A DNA stretch of 64,000 nucleotides from Frateuria flava (GTDB lineage Bacteria > Pseudomonadota > Gammaproteobacteria > Xanthomonadales > Rhodanobacteraceae), in assembly GCF_017837635.1 (NCBI RefSeq), contig NZ_JAGJRS010000021.1, positions 274,024-338,023 on the forward strand, read 5' to 3'. The position numbers and the translations under genes are program-made. Every line of letters begins with the position of its first letter. The stretch's first letter is position 1. This document shows, in pieces, positions 8,804 through 17,365 of this stretch. The notes beneath the pieces were generated by a model, which saw only the letters and a list, made by a program, of their open reading frames with translations, made no database searches and was not told the DNA's origin.

Positions 8804-9253
8804 ATGAACCCGATCCAGAGCTCGTCCACCCCGCGCGACCCCGGTCACAATCCGGCCGTGCCGAATCCCTCGATGGCCGCCGACGCCAGCGATGGTGCGC
8901 TGGCAGACGCGGGAATCTCGAAGACGCACACCCGCATCGACCAGGGCGCCGAGCGCGTCAAGCAAGCTACCTCCGATGCGGTCGAGCGCACCAAGCAGGC
9001 GGTCAACCACACCGCCGACAAGGTCGAGGCGGGCGTGCACCGTGCCGCCGACAAGACCGCCGGTGCCGCTCACCGGGCCAGCGACAAGGCGGCGGACCTA
9101 AGCGAGCGCGGTCGCCAGATGCGCGACGAGACGATGGACAAGGCCGAACTGTGGATGGAGCAGGCGCGCGAGTACGTGCGCGAGAAGCCGATGCAGTCAC
9201 TCGCCATGGCCGTCGGCGCCGGCTGGCTGCTCGGCCGCATCCTGCGCCGCTGA
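8804..9253 (+). CDS. YqjD/ElaB (DUF883) family membrane-anchored protein
   Basis: A 149-residue protein with a disordered N-terminus, a long amphipathic, alanine-rich helical region (about 40-115, with repeated 'AxDKxA' patterns) and a C-terminal membrane anchor 'SLAMAVGAGWLLGRILRR'. This matches YqjD/ElaB, C-tail-anchored inner-membrane proteins reported in E. coli to bind ribosomes in stationary phase. It is longer than E. coli YqjD (about 101 residues) because of the N-terminal extension. CGGGAG precedes the ATG. The next genes correspond to yqjE and yqjK, so the E. coli yqjDEK order is kept. Confidence 0.85.
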   Translation: MNPIQSSSTPRDPGHNPAVPNPSMAADASDGALADAGISKTHTRIDQGAERVKQATSDAVERTKQAVNHTADKVEAGVHRAADKTAGAAHRASDKAADLSERGRQMRDETMDKAELWMEQAREYVREKPMQSLAMAVGAGWLLGRILRR

Positions 9254-9277
9254 CACCTTCACTGACGAGTGCCAGGG

Positions 9278-9730
9278 ATGCCAGAGGCCGAACATGTCAC
9301 CACCGGGGACGGCGCCGCTGACGCGGCGCCGTCCCCGGGCGTGCTCGCGGAACTGACCGGCCTGGGCCGCGCGATCAAGGAACTGTTCGGCGCCCAGCTG
9401 GAACTGCTCTCGGCCGAAGTCGGCCTCGCGCGCAGCGCGCTCTCGTGGATGTTGCTGGCCGGGCTGGCCGCCACCGTCGCCGGCGTCGGGCTGGGCCTTA
9501 CCCTGCTGGCGCTGGTCGGCCTGCTGCTGGCCAAGTGGTTCGCGTCCTGGCTCTGGGCGCTGGTGGCGCTGGCCGTGCTGCAACTGGTGTTCATGCTCGC
9601 GGCGATCGTTTTCTTCCGCCGGTGCATGCACTGGATGAGTCTTCCCGCCACGCGCACCGAATGGGGTGCGATGATGCGCGACACGCGGGCCAGGGCCCGC
9701 CGCCGGGTGGAAGGGGAGGACGCGGCATGA
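9278..9730 (+). CDS. YqjE-like (phage holin superfamily III / DUF1469) membrane protein
   Basis: A 150-residue protein with a short soluble N-terminus, an amphipathic helix ('RAIKELFGAQLELLSAEVGLARSA' region) and two strong membrane helices (about residues 57-83 and 88-112), then a basic tail. This is the YqjE/holin-X layout. Despite the family name there is no phage context; it sits between yqjD- and yqjK-like genes. A GTG at 9269 would add three residues; the ATG was preferred. Its stop overlaps the next ATG (ATGA), so the two are coupled. Confidence 0.8.
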   Translation: MPEAEHVTTGDGAADAAPSPGVLAELTGLGRAIKELFGAQLELLSAEVGLARSALSWMLLAGLAATVAGVGLGLTLLALVGLLLAKWFASWLWALVALAVLQLVFMLAAIVFFRRCMHWMSLPATRTEWGAMMRDTRARARRRVEGEDAA

Positions 9731-10023
9731 GCATCTTCGGCGAACGCGCGCGGGTACGCGCCGCGCAACGACGGGTGCGCGAGGCGCGCCACGCGGTCAC
9801 GCTTCCTGCCTCGGCGCTGCTGGCGCGGGGCGAACGCCATCCGTTCGTCATCCTGGGCACCGCGGCGGCGGGAGGCTTCCTGCTCGGGCACTCCCACGCC
9901 AAGCCGTTGCACCTGCCTGGCATGAACCACCTGTTCGGTGCGCTGCTGAGCGAGGCGACGACCATCGGCGCCAGCTTCCTCGCCGCGCACACCGCCGCGC
10001 AGAGCGCCACCGAGGACGCATGA
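9727..10023 (+). CDS. Small hypothetical protein in the YqjK position
   Basis: A 98-residue protein with a very basic N-terminal helix ('MSIFGERARVRAAQRRVREA') and a weakly hydrophobic middle ('FVILGTAAAGGFLLGH', about 40-56). It shows no motif I can name. Its place directly after a yqjE-like gene, overlapping it by 4 bases, parallels E. coli yqjK, also short and basic at the start; that is a positional argument only. It also overlaps the next gene by ATGA, so it is surely part of the same transcript. Confidence 0.7.
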   Translation: MSIFGERARVRAAQRRVREARHAVTLPASALLARGERHPFVILGTAAAGGFLLGHSHAKPLHLPGMNHLFGALLSEATTIGASFLAAHTAAQSATEDA

Positions 10024-11159
10024 ACGCCCCCGATCCGGTGGTCGCGCCGGCTGCGGTCGACGCGGCGGCGACCGTGCCGCCGCCGGTCGCCGGCTCCCCG
10101 CAGCTGCGCTTCGCGCGCAGCCTGCGCCGGCACCTGCTGGCGGTGCGGGTGGTGCTCAATGCGCTGCTGGTGCTGGCGCTGCTGTACACCGTCACGGTCG
10201 CCCGCGTGCTGCTGATCCCGCTGGTGCTGGCCGCCTTCATCGGACTGGCGCTCAACCCGATCGTGGCCGCCGGCGCCCGCCATCGCCTGCCACGCTGGCT
10301 GACCGCCAGCGTGCTGGTGATCGCGCTGCTGACCGGGCTGGGTGCCGGTGTCGGCGCGCTGGCGCAGCCGGCACTGGGCTGGTTCCACGGCGCCCCGGCG
10401 GCGATCCGCAGCTTCGTGCCCAAACTGCGCAGCGTCACCAAGCCGCTGGAAGCGGCCAACCGGGCGACCCAGACGCTGGTCGGCGGCCCGCTGCGCACCG
10501 CCCCGGCACCCTCCTCGACCATGGCGATATCGGCCTGGGATGTGGTCTCCACCGCACCCAAGGTGCTGGCGGCGGTGCTTACCGTGGTGCTGCTGGTGTT
10601 CTTCTTCCTGGTCTACGGCGACTCACTGCTGCGAAGGCTGGTGGAGATATCGCCCGGCTTCGCCTACAAACGGCACGCGGTCGAAATCGTGCGCAGTATC
10701 CAGATCGAGGTCTCGCGCTACCTGCTCACCGCGCTGGCGATCAACGCCACCCTCGGTGCGCTGACCACGCTGATGCTGTGGCTGTACGACATGCCCGACC
10801 CTTTGCTGTGGGGCGTGGTGGCGATGACCGCCAACTTCATCCCCTACGTCGGCGCGATCACCACCACCATCGTGCTGGGTCTGGTCGGCATGATCCACGC
10901 CCACGACATCGGGCCGGCCCTGCTGCCGGCACTCACCTTCGCCGGCATCACCGCGATCGAAGGCAACCTGATCACGCCGATGATCCAGGGCCACCGCATG
11001 CGGCTGTCGCCGATCGCGATCCTGATCTGGCTGCTGGTGTGGGGCTGGTTGTGGGGTATACCCGGCGCGCTGCTGGCGGTGCCGATGCTCACCAGCGCCA
11101 AGCTGATCACCGAGCGCGTACGTGGCTGGGGCTGGTTCGCGGTCATGGTGCAGCGCTAG
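10020..11159 (+). CDS. AI-2E family transporter
   Basis: A 379-residue inner-membrane protein of the AI-2 exporter (UPF0118) family: two N-terminal helices, a soluble stretch, then a cluster of helices with the family's late 'LLWGVVAMTANFIPYVGAI' and 'GNLITPMIQGHRMRLSPI' blocks. Members have been linked to export of autoinducer-2 or to sodium/proton exchange, so the substrate is uncertain; no luxS is in the window. It ends the DUF1328-yqjDE-like operon and overlaps the preceding gene by 4 bases. Confidence 0.87.
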   Translation: MNAPDPVVAPAAVDAAATVPPPVAGSPQLRFARSLRRHLLAVRVVLNALLVLALLYTVTVARVLLIPLVLAAFIGLALNPIVAAGARHRLPRWLTASVLVIALLTGLGAGVGALAQPALGWFHGAPAAIRSFVPKLRSVTKPLEAANRATQTLVGGPLRTAPAPSSTMAISAWDVVSTAPKVLAAVLTVVLLVFFFLVYGDSLLRRLVEISPGFAYKRHAVEIVRSIQIEVSRYLLTALAINATLGALTTLMLWLYDMPDPLLWGVVAMTANFIPYVGAITTTIVLGLVGMIHAHDIGPALLPALTFAGITAIEGNLITPMIQGHRMRLSPIAILIWLLVWGWLWGIPGALLAVPMLTSAKLITERVRGWGWFAVMVQR

Positions 11160-11177
11160 CGCCGAACGGCCCTCTGC

Positions 11178-11236
11178 GGGACCCGCTTGCGGGCGATGCT
11201 CTTCTGCAAGGAACCAGGTGCATCGCAAGCGGGCTG
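11178..11236. repeat. REP-like repeat, CCCGCTTGCGGGCGAT / ATCGCAAGCGGG family
   Basis: Two arms of the CCCGCTTGCGGGCGAT type face each other across about 25 bases, between the ends of two convergent genes. The right arm is imperfect. Close relatives occur at 26501-26568 and, as a longer perfect copy, at 43095-43170. Confidence 0.6.
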
Positions 11237-11252
11237 CCACGGTGAAGGAGCG

Positions 11253-12224
11253 TCAGCGGGCGATGCCGTGCGCCTTCAGCACCGCGCCGATGTCGAAACG
11301 CCACACGTTGCGCGAGCCGTTGAGCGGACTTTCCAGCCGTTGCTGCAGCGAATGCGCGTCGTCGCGGGCCTTGGGAAAGTGCACTTCCTCCCCGCGGTTG
11401 CTCGACACGTACAGCTCGCCGAAGCGGCGGCCCAGCGACGGCGCATTTTCCAGGCTGTCGCTGTTGACCTCGCCGGCCAGGTGCTCGGGCTTGCCCCAGC
11501 GCCCATCCGGCTGGCGGAAGGCGATGTAGATGTCGGCGCGACCCAGTGCGTCGCCCTCGTCGCCGGCGAACAGGATGAAGCGTTGGTCCGGATCGATGGC
11601 CGGGTCCATGCGGTTGTGCGCGGGGTCGCCCAGCTCGACGCGCTCGGGCGGGGCCAGGCCATGCGCGGTCTGGCGCGCGACGTAGATCTGGTACGCGCGG
11701 CCGGAATCGGGGCGATGCGCGGAAAAATACACGTCGCCATTGGCCGCGACGGAGGGGTTGTAGATCATCGCACCGTCGTTGAGCGCGCCGTCGACGTGCA
11801 CCGGTTCACCCCAGCGACCATCGGCCTGGCGCTCGACGTACCACAGATTCTTCCCAGGGAACGGGTGCCCGGCCATCTGCGCCATCACTGGCGCAGCGCC
11901 CGGCCGCGGCGGGCGGTTGGACACGAAGTACAGGCGTTTGCCATCGGGCGAGACGCTCGGTTCGGAGTCGTGCCACTGGCCGGAGAAGCTGGTCACCTCG
12001 GGCGTCGACCAGTGCCCGTGCTGGCGATGCGAGACCAGAATGGTGTCGTCCTTCTCGCCGAAGTCCGAGCGCATGAAGTAGACCGTGCCGCCGTCGGGCG
12101 AGAACGTCGCCGAGGTCTCCTGCAGGCCGGTGGAAATCACGCCGGGAGCGAGCAGTTCGGCGGCGGTGGCGGTGGTGCAGGCCAGGGCGAGCGCCATGGC
12201 GCAGGCGAAGCGATGCGGGTTCAT
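11253..12224 (-). CDS. Secreted WD40-like PD40 beta-propeller protein (TolB-like)
   Basis: A 323-residue exported protein. The signal peptide 'MNPHRFACAMALALACTTATA' is followed by repeated PD40 propeller units: 'SATFSPDGGTVYFMRSD', 'EPSVSPDGKRLYFVSNR', 'NPSVAANGDVYFSAHR', 'DPAIDPDQRFILFAG' and 'APSLGRRFGELYVSSNRG'. Such repeats occur in TolB and in many secreted proteins of unknown function; no enzymatic motif is seen. The ATG at 12224 has an AAGGAAGG site 7 bases upstream. It is a single gene on the minus strand, 218 bases downstream of the efflux lipoprotein gene. Confidence 0.82.
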   Translation of the reverse strand: MNPHRFACAMALALACTTATAAELLAPGVISTGLQETSATFSPDGGTVYFMRSDFGEKDDTILVSHRQHGHWSTPEVTSFSGQWHDSEPSVSPDGKRLYFVSNRPPRPGAAPVMAQMAGHPFPGKNLWYVERQADGRWGEPVHVDGALNDGAMIYNPSVAANGDVYFSAHRPDSGRAYQIYVARQTAHGLAPPERVELGDPAHNRMDPAIDPDQRFILFAGDEGDALGRADIYIAFRQPDGRWGKPEHLAGEVNSDSLENAPSLGRRFGELYVSSNRGEEVHFPKARDDAHSLQQRLESPLNGSRNVWRFDIGAVLKAHGIAR

Positions 12225-12442
12225 CGAGCCTTCCTTGTGGGGGAAGGCGCCGCAGGGGTGCCACGGAAGCTCGCGCATCGCGTGGTGCGGCGCCAGGAAG
12301 CGGCAGTGTGCCGAGCGCGCCGGGGCGCGCAACAGTGCCTGAAGACCTGTTTCGGACGGCGCGCGCGGTGAAGTTGCGGGCGGTCTCGAAGGGCGCATCG
12401 GTCGGCACGCCCTCTGATGGCGTGCGCCGTCATGGGGCTGCG

Positions 12443-13936
12443 TCAGGGCGTGGCGGCCAGCGCCGTGCAACGCGCGTCGGCGCACGCCTGCCAGCCGCCG
12501 CCGAGCGCCTTGTACAACGCAATGGCCTGGAGGTTGATGCCGGCCTCCGCCTCGGCGAGCTGGTCCTCGGCGGCAAGCTGGGTGCGCTGGGCGTCGAGCA
12601 GTTCGAGGTAGTCGATGGCGCCGGCGTCGTAGCGGATCTTTGCCAGCTTCGCGGCACGCGCGCTCTGGTCGGCCTGCTCGAACAGGTGTTGCACGCGCAC
12701 GCGCTGCTGGTTGTAGCCGACCAGTGCGTTGTCCACGTCTTCCAGTGCGCGCAACACGGTGCGCTGGTAGGTGGCCAGCGCCGCGTCCGCACGCGCCTCG
12801 CTGGCCTTCACGCCGGAACGCACGCGCTGCACGTTGAGGCCGGACCAGCTGAGGCTGGGCGCGATCGACCAGGCGCGCGTCGATGGGCTGCCGAAGTCGT
12901 TGCTGCGGCCCGCCAGGAAGCCGAGGAACCCGCCCAGCCGGATGTGCGGAAACCAGTCCGCCTTGGCCACGCCGATGCGGGCGTTGGCGGCGGCCAACTC
13001 GCGTTCGGCCATGCGGATGTCCGGGCGGCGCCTGAGCACGTCGTCCGCGTTGCCAATCGGCAGGGTGGTGTCGATCGGCGTGAAGTGCGCGCTCGAGAGG
13101 TCGATGTCCAGGCCGCCGGGACGCTCGCCCAGCAGCACGGCCAGCCGGAAGCGGTCCGCCTGCGCCCGCGAGGTGAGCACCGGCAGCGTCGCCTCGACGC
13201 CGGCCAGGCGTGCGCGGGCGCTGGCCACGTCCTGCTCGGAACCGGTGCCGAGCGCGGCGCGGCTTTCGATCAGCTCCAGCGCCTCGCGCTGGTTGGCGAT
13301 GTCGCGCTGCGCCACTTCCACGCGCAGCTGGGTACCACGCAGGTCGAAGTAGTTGCGCGCGACTTCGGCGAACAGCGTGACCTGGGCGTCCTGCAGTGAG
13401 GCGGCCGCGGCCTCGCTGTCAGCACGCGCGGCTTCGACCTGGCGACGCACGCCGCCGAACAGGTCCAGCTCCCAGCTGGCGTCAAAGCCGGCCTGGTAGG
13501 TGGTCGTGGTGGTGCGCTGCTCGCTGACACCGGGCGTCTGGCCGCGGCGGCGCGTGTAGCTGGCGGCGGTTTCGATGTCCGGCCATTGCTCGGAGCGCGC
13601 GGTGCCGAGCAGGGCGCGGGCTTCCCTCAGATGGGCGATGGCGATCTTCAGGTCCGGGGCGTTCTTTGCGGCGCGGCTGATCAGGGTGTCGAGGGTCGGG
13701 TCGTTGAACTGCTTCCACCAGTCGACCTGGAAGTCGGCGTTCGACTGGCGCGTGGTGTCCACGCCCTGCAGTGTCACCGGCTTTTCGGACGGCTGGCGGT
13801 AGTCCGGGCCGACGTTGATGCAACCGGCCAGCAAAGCGGCCATCGCCACAGCCAGGATGCGGAGCGCGCTCCTGGCTCCCTCTCCCCTCCGGGGAGAGGG
13901 TTGGGGTGAGGGCGCGGGGCTCGCGGGGAAGCTCAT
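12443..13936 (-). CDS. RND efflux outer-membrane lipoprotein (OprN/NodT-like channel)
   Basis: A 497-residue outer-membrane factor, the exit duct of the tripartite pump encoded upstream. The lipobox LLAGC (cysteine near residue 39) shows lipid anchoring, followed by 'INVGPDYRQPSE', the usual mature start. Two outer-membrane-efflux repeats follow, with 'WELDLFGGVRR' and 'RRRPDIRMAERELAAANARIGVAKADWFP', hallmarks of the NodT family. The N-terminus is odd: residues 5-22 are encoded by a palindromic repeat (13874-13928), giving a Pro/Ser/Arg-rich lead before the hydrophobic core. A later GTG near 13844 could be the true start but would leave almost no charged n-region. Confidence 0.87.
   Translation of the reverse strand: MSFPASPAPSPQPSPRRGEGARSALRILAVAMAALLAGCINVGPDYRQPSEKPVTLQGVDTTRQSNADFQVDWWKQFNDPTLDTLISRAAKNAPDLKIAIAHLREARALLGTARSEQWPDIETAASYTRRRGQTPGVSEQRTTTTTYQAGFDASWELDLFGGVRRQVEAARADSEAAAASLQDAQVTLFAEVARNYFDLRGTQLRVEVAQRDIANQREALELIESRAALGTGSEQDVASARARLAGVEATLPVLTSRAQADRFRLAVLLGERPGGLDIDLSSAHFTPIDTTLPIGNADDVLRRRPDIRMAERELAAANARIGVAKADWFPHIRLGGFLGFLAGRSNDFGSPSTRAWSIAPSLSWSGLNVQRVRSGVKASEARADAALATYQRTVLRALEDVDNALVGYNQQRVRVQHLFEQADQSARAAKLAKIRYDAGAIDYLELLDAQRTQLAAEDQLAEAEAGINLQAIALYKALGGGWQACADARCTALAATP
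13874..13928. repeat. Palindromic repeat inside the 5' end of the efflux lipoprotein gene
   Basis: CCCTCTCCCC (13878-13887) and GGGGAGAGGG (13891-13900) form a perfect 10-bp stem with a 3-base loop, followed by TTGGGGTGAGGGCGCGGGGCTCGCGGGG, the tail of the family. It lies within the first codons of the lipoprotein reading frame. Confidence 0.75.
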
Positions 13937-13973
13937 AAGAGCAGGCTCTGATGTAAGGCCGCCGCTAGAGCGG

Positions 13974-14028
13974 CCCCTCACCCCAGCCCTCTCCCCCATC
14001 CTCGATAAGAGCCGGGGGAGAGGGAGCA
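13974..14028. repeat. Palindromic repeat between efflux permease and lipoprotein genes
   Basis: An opposite-facing partner of the unit at 13874-13928: CCCTCTCCCCC (13987-13997) and GGGGGAGAGGG (14014-14024). Together they form a BIME-like pair in the 115-bp gap after the permease gene, where such hairpins may tune the relative output of the two genes. Confidence 0.7.
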
Positions 14029-14051
14029 GACTTTTCGTAACTTGTGACATC

Positions 14052-17000
14052 TCAATGCTCCTCGATAGCAACCGGCAACGCCGCATGGCGCGCGGCACGC
14101 CTTGCCGCCGCACGCTCGCTCCAGCCGCGCACGATCACGTAGAACAGGGGGGTGAACAGCAGGCCGAAGAAGGTCACGCCCAACATGCCGGAGAACACCG
14201 CCACGCCCATCGCGTGGCGCATCTCCGCGCCGGCCCCGTGCGAGGTCACCAGCGGCACCACGCCCATGATGAAAGCGAAGCTGGTCATCAGGATCGGGCG
14301 CAGTCGCAGTCGTGCCGCTTCCAGCACCGCCTGCCGGCGGTCCAGCCCGTCGTGGATCTGCGCCTCGCGGGCGAACTCCACGATCAGGATGGCGTTCTTG
14401 CAGGCCAGGCCCACCAGCACGATCAGACCGATCTGGGTGAAGATGTTGTTGTCGCCGCCGGACAGCCACACGCCGGCGATCGCGGACAGCAGCACCATCG
14501 GCACGATCAGGATCACCGCCAGCGGCAGGGTCAGGCTCTCGTACAGCGAGGCCAGCACCAGGAACACCAGCAGCACGCACAGCGGGAACACCAGCACCGC
14601 GGTGTTGCCGGCCAGGATCTGCTGGTAGGTCAGCTCGGTCCACTCGAAGCTCATGCCGTTGGGCAGGTTGTCGCGGGCCAGCTTCTCCATCGCCGCCTGC
14701 GCCTGGCCCGAGCTGTAGCCCGGCGCCGGGCCGCCGTTGATCTCGGCGGTGGGATAGCCGTTGTAGTGCTGCACGCGGTCGGGACCGACGCCCTGGTGCA
14801 CCTGCACGAACGAGCCCAGCGGGACCGCCTCGCCCGCGGCATTGCGCGTCTTCAACCGAAGGATGTCCTCTGGCTCGCGGCGGAAGCCCGGCTCGGCCGA
14901 GACGTTGACCTGGTAGGTGCGCCCGAAGCGGTTGAAGTCGTTGACGTAGAGCGAACCCATGTAGGCCTGCATGGTCTGGTAGACGTCGGCCAGGTTCACG
15001 CCCTCGGCCTTGACCTTCTCGCGGTCCACCTCGGCGTCGATCTGCGGCACGCTCACCTGGTAGCTGGAGAACAGCCCCGCCAGTGCCGGCACCTGCTGGC
15101 TCTTGGCGATCAGGTTCTGGGTCTGCCTGAACAGTTCCTCGAAGCCCTGTTCGGCGCGGTCCTCGATCTGGATGCGGAAGCCGCCGATCGTGCCCAGGCC
15201 CATCACCGGCGGTGGCGGGAACACGGCGATGTACGCGTCCTGGATCGCAGCGTATTTCTGGTTGAGCGCACCGGCGATGGCGCCGGCCGACAGCGCCGGA
15301 TCGGTGCGTTCCTCGAACGGCTTGAGCGTGACGAACACGATGCCGCTGTTGGGCGAGTTGGTGAAGCCGTTGATCGACAGGCCCGGGAACGCCACCGCGC
15401 TCTCCACGCCCGGTTGCTTGAGCGCGATGGCGCTCATGCGGCGGATCACGTCCTCGCTGCGATCCAGCGACGCTGCATCGGGCAACTGCGCGAAGGAGAC
15501 CAGGTACTGCTTGTCCTGCGAAGGCACGAAGCCGGCCGGCACGTGGACGAAGCCGAATACGCCCAGCGCCACCAGCGCGCCGTAGATCACCAGCGCCGGC
15601 GCGCCCTTGCCGAGCACACGCCGCACGCCGCCGACATAGCGGTCCGCGCCGCTGACGAACATCCGGTTGAACGGGCGGAACAGCCAGCCGAAGCCGCGCT
15701 CGAGCAGGAGGCTGAAGCGGTCCTTCGGCACGCCGCGCTCCTTGAGCAGCAGCGCGGAAAGCGCCGGGCTCAGGGTCAGCGAGTTGAACGCCGAGATGAC
15801 GGTGGAGATGGCGATGGTCAGCGCGAACTGGCGATAGAACTCGCCCGTCAGGCCGCTGATGAAGGCCGCCGGGATGAACACCGCGCACAGCACCAGGGCG
15901 GTGGCCACGATCGGCCCGGTCACCTCGGTCATCGCGCGGCGCGTGGCTTCCTTCGGCTTGAGCCCGTGCTCGATGTGGCGCTCGACGTTCTCCACCACCA
16001 CGATGGCGTCATCCACCACGATGCCGATCGCCAAAACAAGACCGAACAGCGACAACGCGTTGAGCGAGAAACCGGCCAGGTACATCACCGCGAAGGTGCC
16101 CACCAGCGACACCGGCACGGCCACCAGCGGGATGATCGAGGCGCGCCAGGTCTGCAGGAACAGGATCACCACCAGCACGACCAGCGCGATCGCCTCGAAC
16201 AGCGTGTGCACCACCGCCTCGATCGAGCCGCGCACGAACACGGTCGGGTCATAGACGATCCTGTAGTCGACGCCCTGCGGGAAGTCCGCCTTCAGCTGCG
16301 CCATGGTGGCGCGCACTTCGTCGGAGATCTGGATCGCGTTGGAACCCGGGCGGGCGAAGATCGGCATCGCCACCGCCGGCTTGTTGTCCAGCAGGCTGCG
16401 CAGCGCATAGTTGTTCGAGCCCAGTTCGACCCGCGCCACGTCGCGCAGGTGCGTGACTGCGCCATCCTTCGTCGTGCGCAGCACGATGTTGGCGAAGTCG
16501 TCCTCGGTGACCAGGCGGCCGCGGGTGTTGATGTTGAGCTGGAACGCCGCGCCGTTGGGCGCCGGCGGCGCATTGAGCGAACCGGCCGCGACGTCCACGT
16601 TCTGCTCGCGGATCGCATTGACCACGTCGCCGGTGGTCAGCCCGCGCATCGCCAGCTTCTCCGGGTTCAGCCACACGCGCATCGAGTACTCGCCGGCACC
16701 GAACAGCTGCACGTCGCCCACGCCGTCCAGCCGCGCGAGCTGATCCTTGATGTGCAGCCGCGCGTAGTTGGACAGGTACAGCATGTCGTAGCGCTGGTCG
16801 GGCGAGATCAGGTGCACGACCATGGTCAGGTCGGGCGAGCTTTTCTGCGTGGTCACGCCGAGCCGTTGCACTTCCTCGGGCAATCGCGGCAGGGCCTGCG
16901 CGACGCGGTTCTGCACCTGCACCTGGGCGTTGTCCAGGTTGGTGCCGAGCGCGAAGGTGACCGTCAGCGTCATCGCGCCATCGCTGGTGGCCTGCGAGGA

Positions 17001-17240
17001 CGTATAGAGCATGCCCTCGACGCCGTTGATCTGTTCCTCCAGCGGCGTGGCGACGGTGGCGGCGATCACCTTGGGGTTGGCGCCGGGATAGGTGGCGCGC
17101 ACGACCACCGTCGGCGGCACCACCTCCGGGTATTCGCCGATCGGCAGCTTGAACAGCGCGATCGCGCCGGCGATCACGATCAGCACCGACAGCACGCCGG
17201 CCAGGATCGGGCGCTCCACGAAATATTGGGCGAGTTTCAT
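14052..17240 (-). CDS. RND multidrug efflux permease, MexF/OqxB-like (HAE1 family)
   Basis: A 1062-residue inner-membrane proton-driven pump subunit, full length for the family. The start 'MKLAQYFVERPILAGVLSVL', then 'YPEVVPPTVVVRATYPGANP', closely follows MexF-type pumps. Helix-4 residues of the proton relay are seen in 'GLVLAIGIVVDDAIVVVENVER' (the Asp-Asp pair), and the C-terminal block 'FTQIGLIVLVGLACKNAILIVEFA' is conserved. It exports drugs from the inner membrane or periplasm through the lipoprotein channel. MexF-like pumps often carry chloramphenicol and quinolones; the substrate here is inferred only by family. A repeat pair separates it from the adaptor gene. Confidence 0.93.
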   Translation of the reverse strand: MKLAQYFVERPILAGVLSVLIVIAGAIALFKLPIGEYPEVVPPTVVVRATYPGANPKVIAATVATPLEEQINGVEGMLYTSSQATSDGAMTLTVTFALGTNLDNAQVQVQNRVAQALPRLPEEVQRLGVTTQKSSPDLTMVVHLISPDQRYDMLYLSNYARLHIKDQLARLDGVGDVQLFGAGEYSMRVWLNPEKLAMRGLTTGDVVNAIREQNVDVAAGSLNAPPAPNGAAFQLNINTRGRLVTEDDFANIVLRTTKDGAVTHLRDVARVELGSNNYALRSLLDNKPAVAMPIFARPGSNAIQISDEVRATMAQLKADFPQGVDYRIVYDPTVFVRGSIEAVVHTLFEAIALVVLVVILFLQTWRASIIPLVAVPVSLVGTFAVMYLAGFSLNALSLFGLVLAIGIVVDDAIVVVENVERHIEHGLKPKEATRRAMTEVTGPIVATALVLCAVFIPAAFISGLTGEFYRQFALTIAISTVISAFNSLTLSPALSALLLKERGVPKDRFSLLLERGFGWLFRPFNRMFVSGADRYVGGVRRVLGKGAPALVIYGALVALGVFGFVHVPAGFVPSQDKQYLVSFAQLPDAASLDRSEDVIRRMSAIALKQPGVESAVAFPGLSINGFTNSPNSGIVFVTLKPFEERTDPALSAGAIAGALNQKYAAIQDAYIAVFPPPPVMGLGTIGGFRIQIEDRAEQGFEELFRQTQNLIAKSQQVPALAGLFSSYQVSVPQIDAEVDREKVKAEGVNLADVYQTMQAYMGSLYVNDFNRFGRTYQVNVSAEPGFRREPEDILRLKTRNAAGEAVPLGSFVQVHQGVGPDRVQHYNGYPTAEINGGPAPGYSSGQAQAAMEKLARDNLPNGMSFEWTELTYQQILAGNTAVLVFPLCVLLVFLVLASLYESLTLPLAVILIVPMVLLSAIAGVWLSGGDNNIFTQIGLIVLVGLACKNAILIVEFAREAQIHDGLDRRQAVLEAARLRLRPILMTSFAFIMGVVPLVTSHGAGAEMRHAMGVAVFSGMLGVTFFGLLFTPLFYVIVRGWSERAAARRAARHAALPVAIEEH

Positions 17241-17261
17241 TGCTTGGGTTTCCCTGATGTG

Positions 17262-17357
17262 CTCCTCCCCCTGCCTGCAGGGGGAGGCTGGGAGGGGGTT
17301 CGCCCTTATGACGAAGAGCACCCCTCCCCAACCCTCCCCTGCAAGCAGGGGAGGGAG
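17262..17357. repeat. Paired palindromes CCTCCCCCTGC/GCAGGGGGAGG between adaptor and permease genes
   Basis: Two related long hairpins: CCTCCCCCTGCCTGCAGGGGGAGG at 17264-17287 and CCCTCCCCTGC/GCAGGGGAGGG at 17332-17356, in inverted order with about 45 bases between. A different repeat family from the CCCTCTCCCC unit but with the same paired design. Located inside the efflux operon. Confidence 0.7.
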
Positions 17358-17365
17358 TCATGGCG

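Noticed and set aside
9278..9730. Phage holin and thus prophage remnant
   Set aside because: The family name is misleading; gene order (yqjD, yqjE, yqjK position) and lack of any phage gene point to a chromosomal membrane protein.
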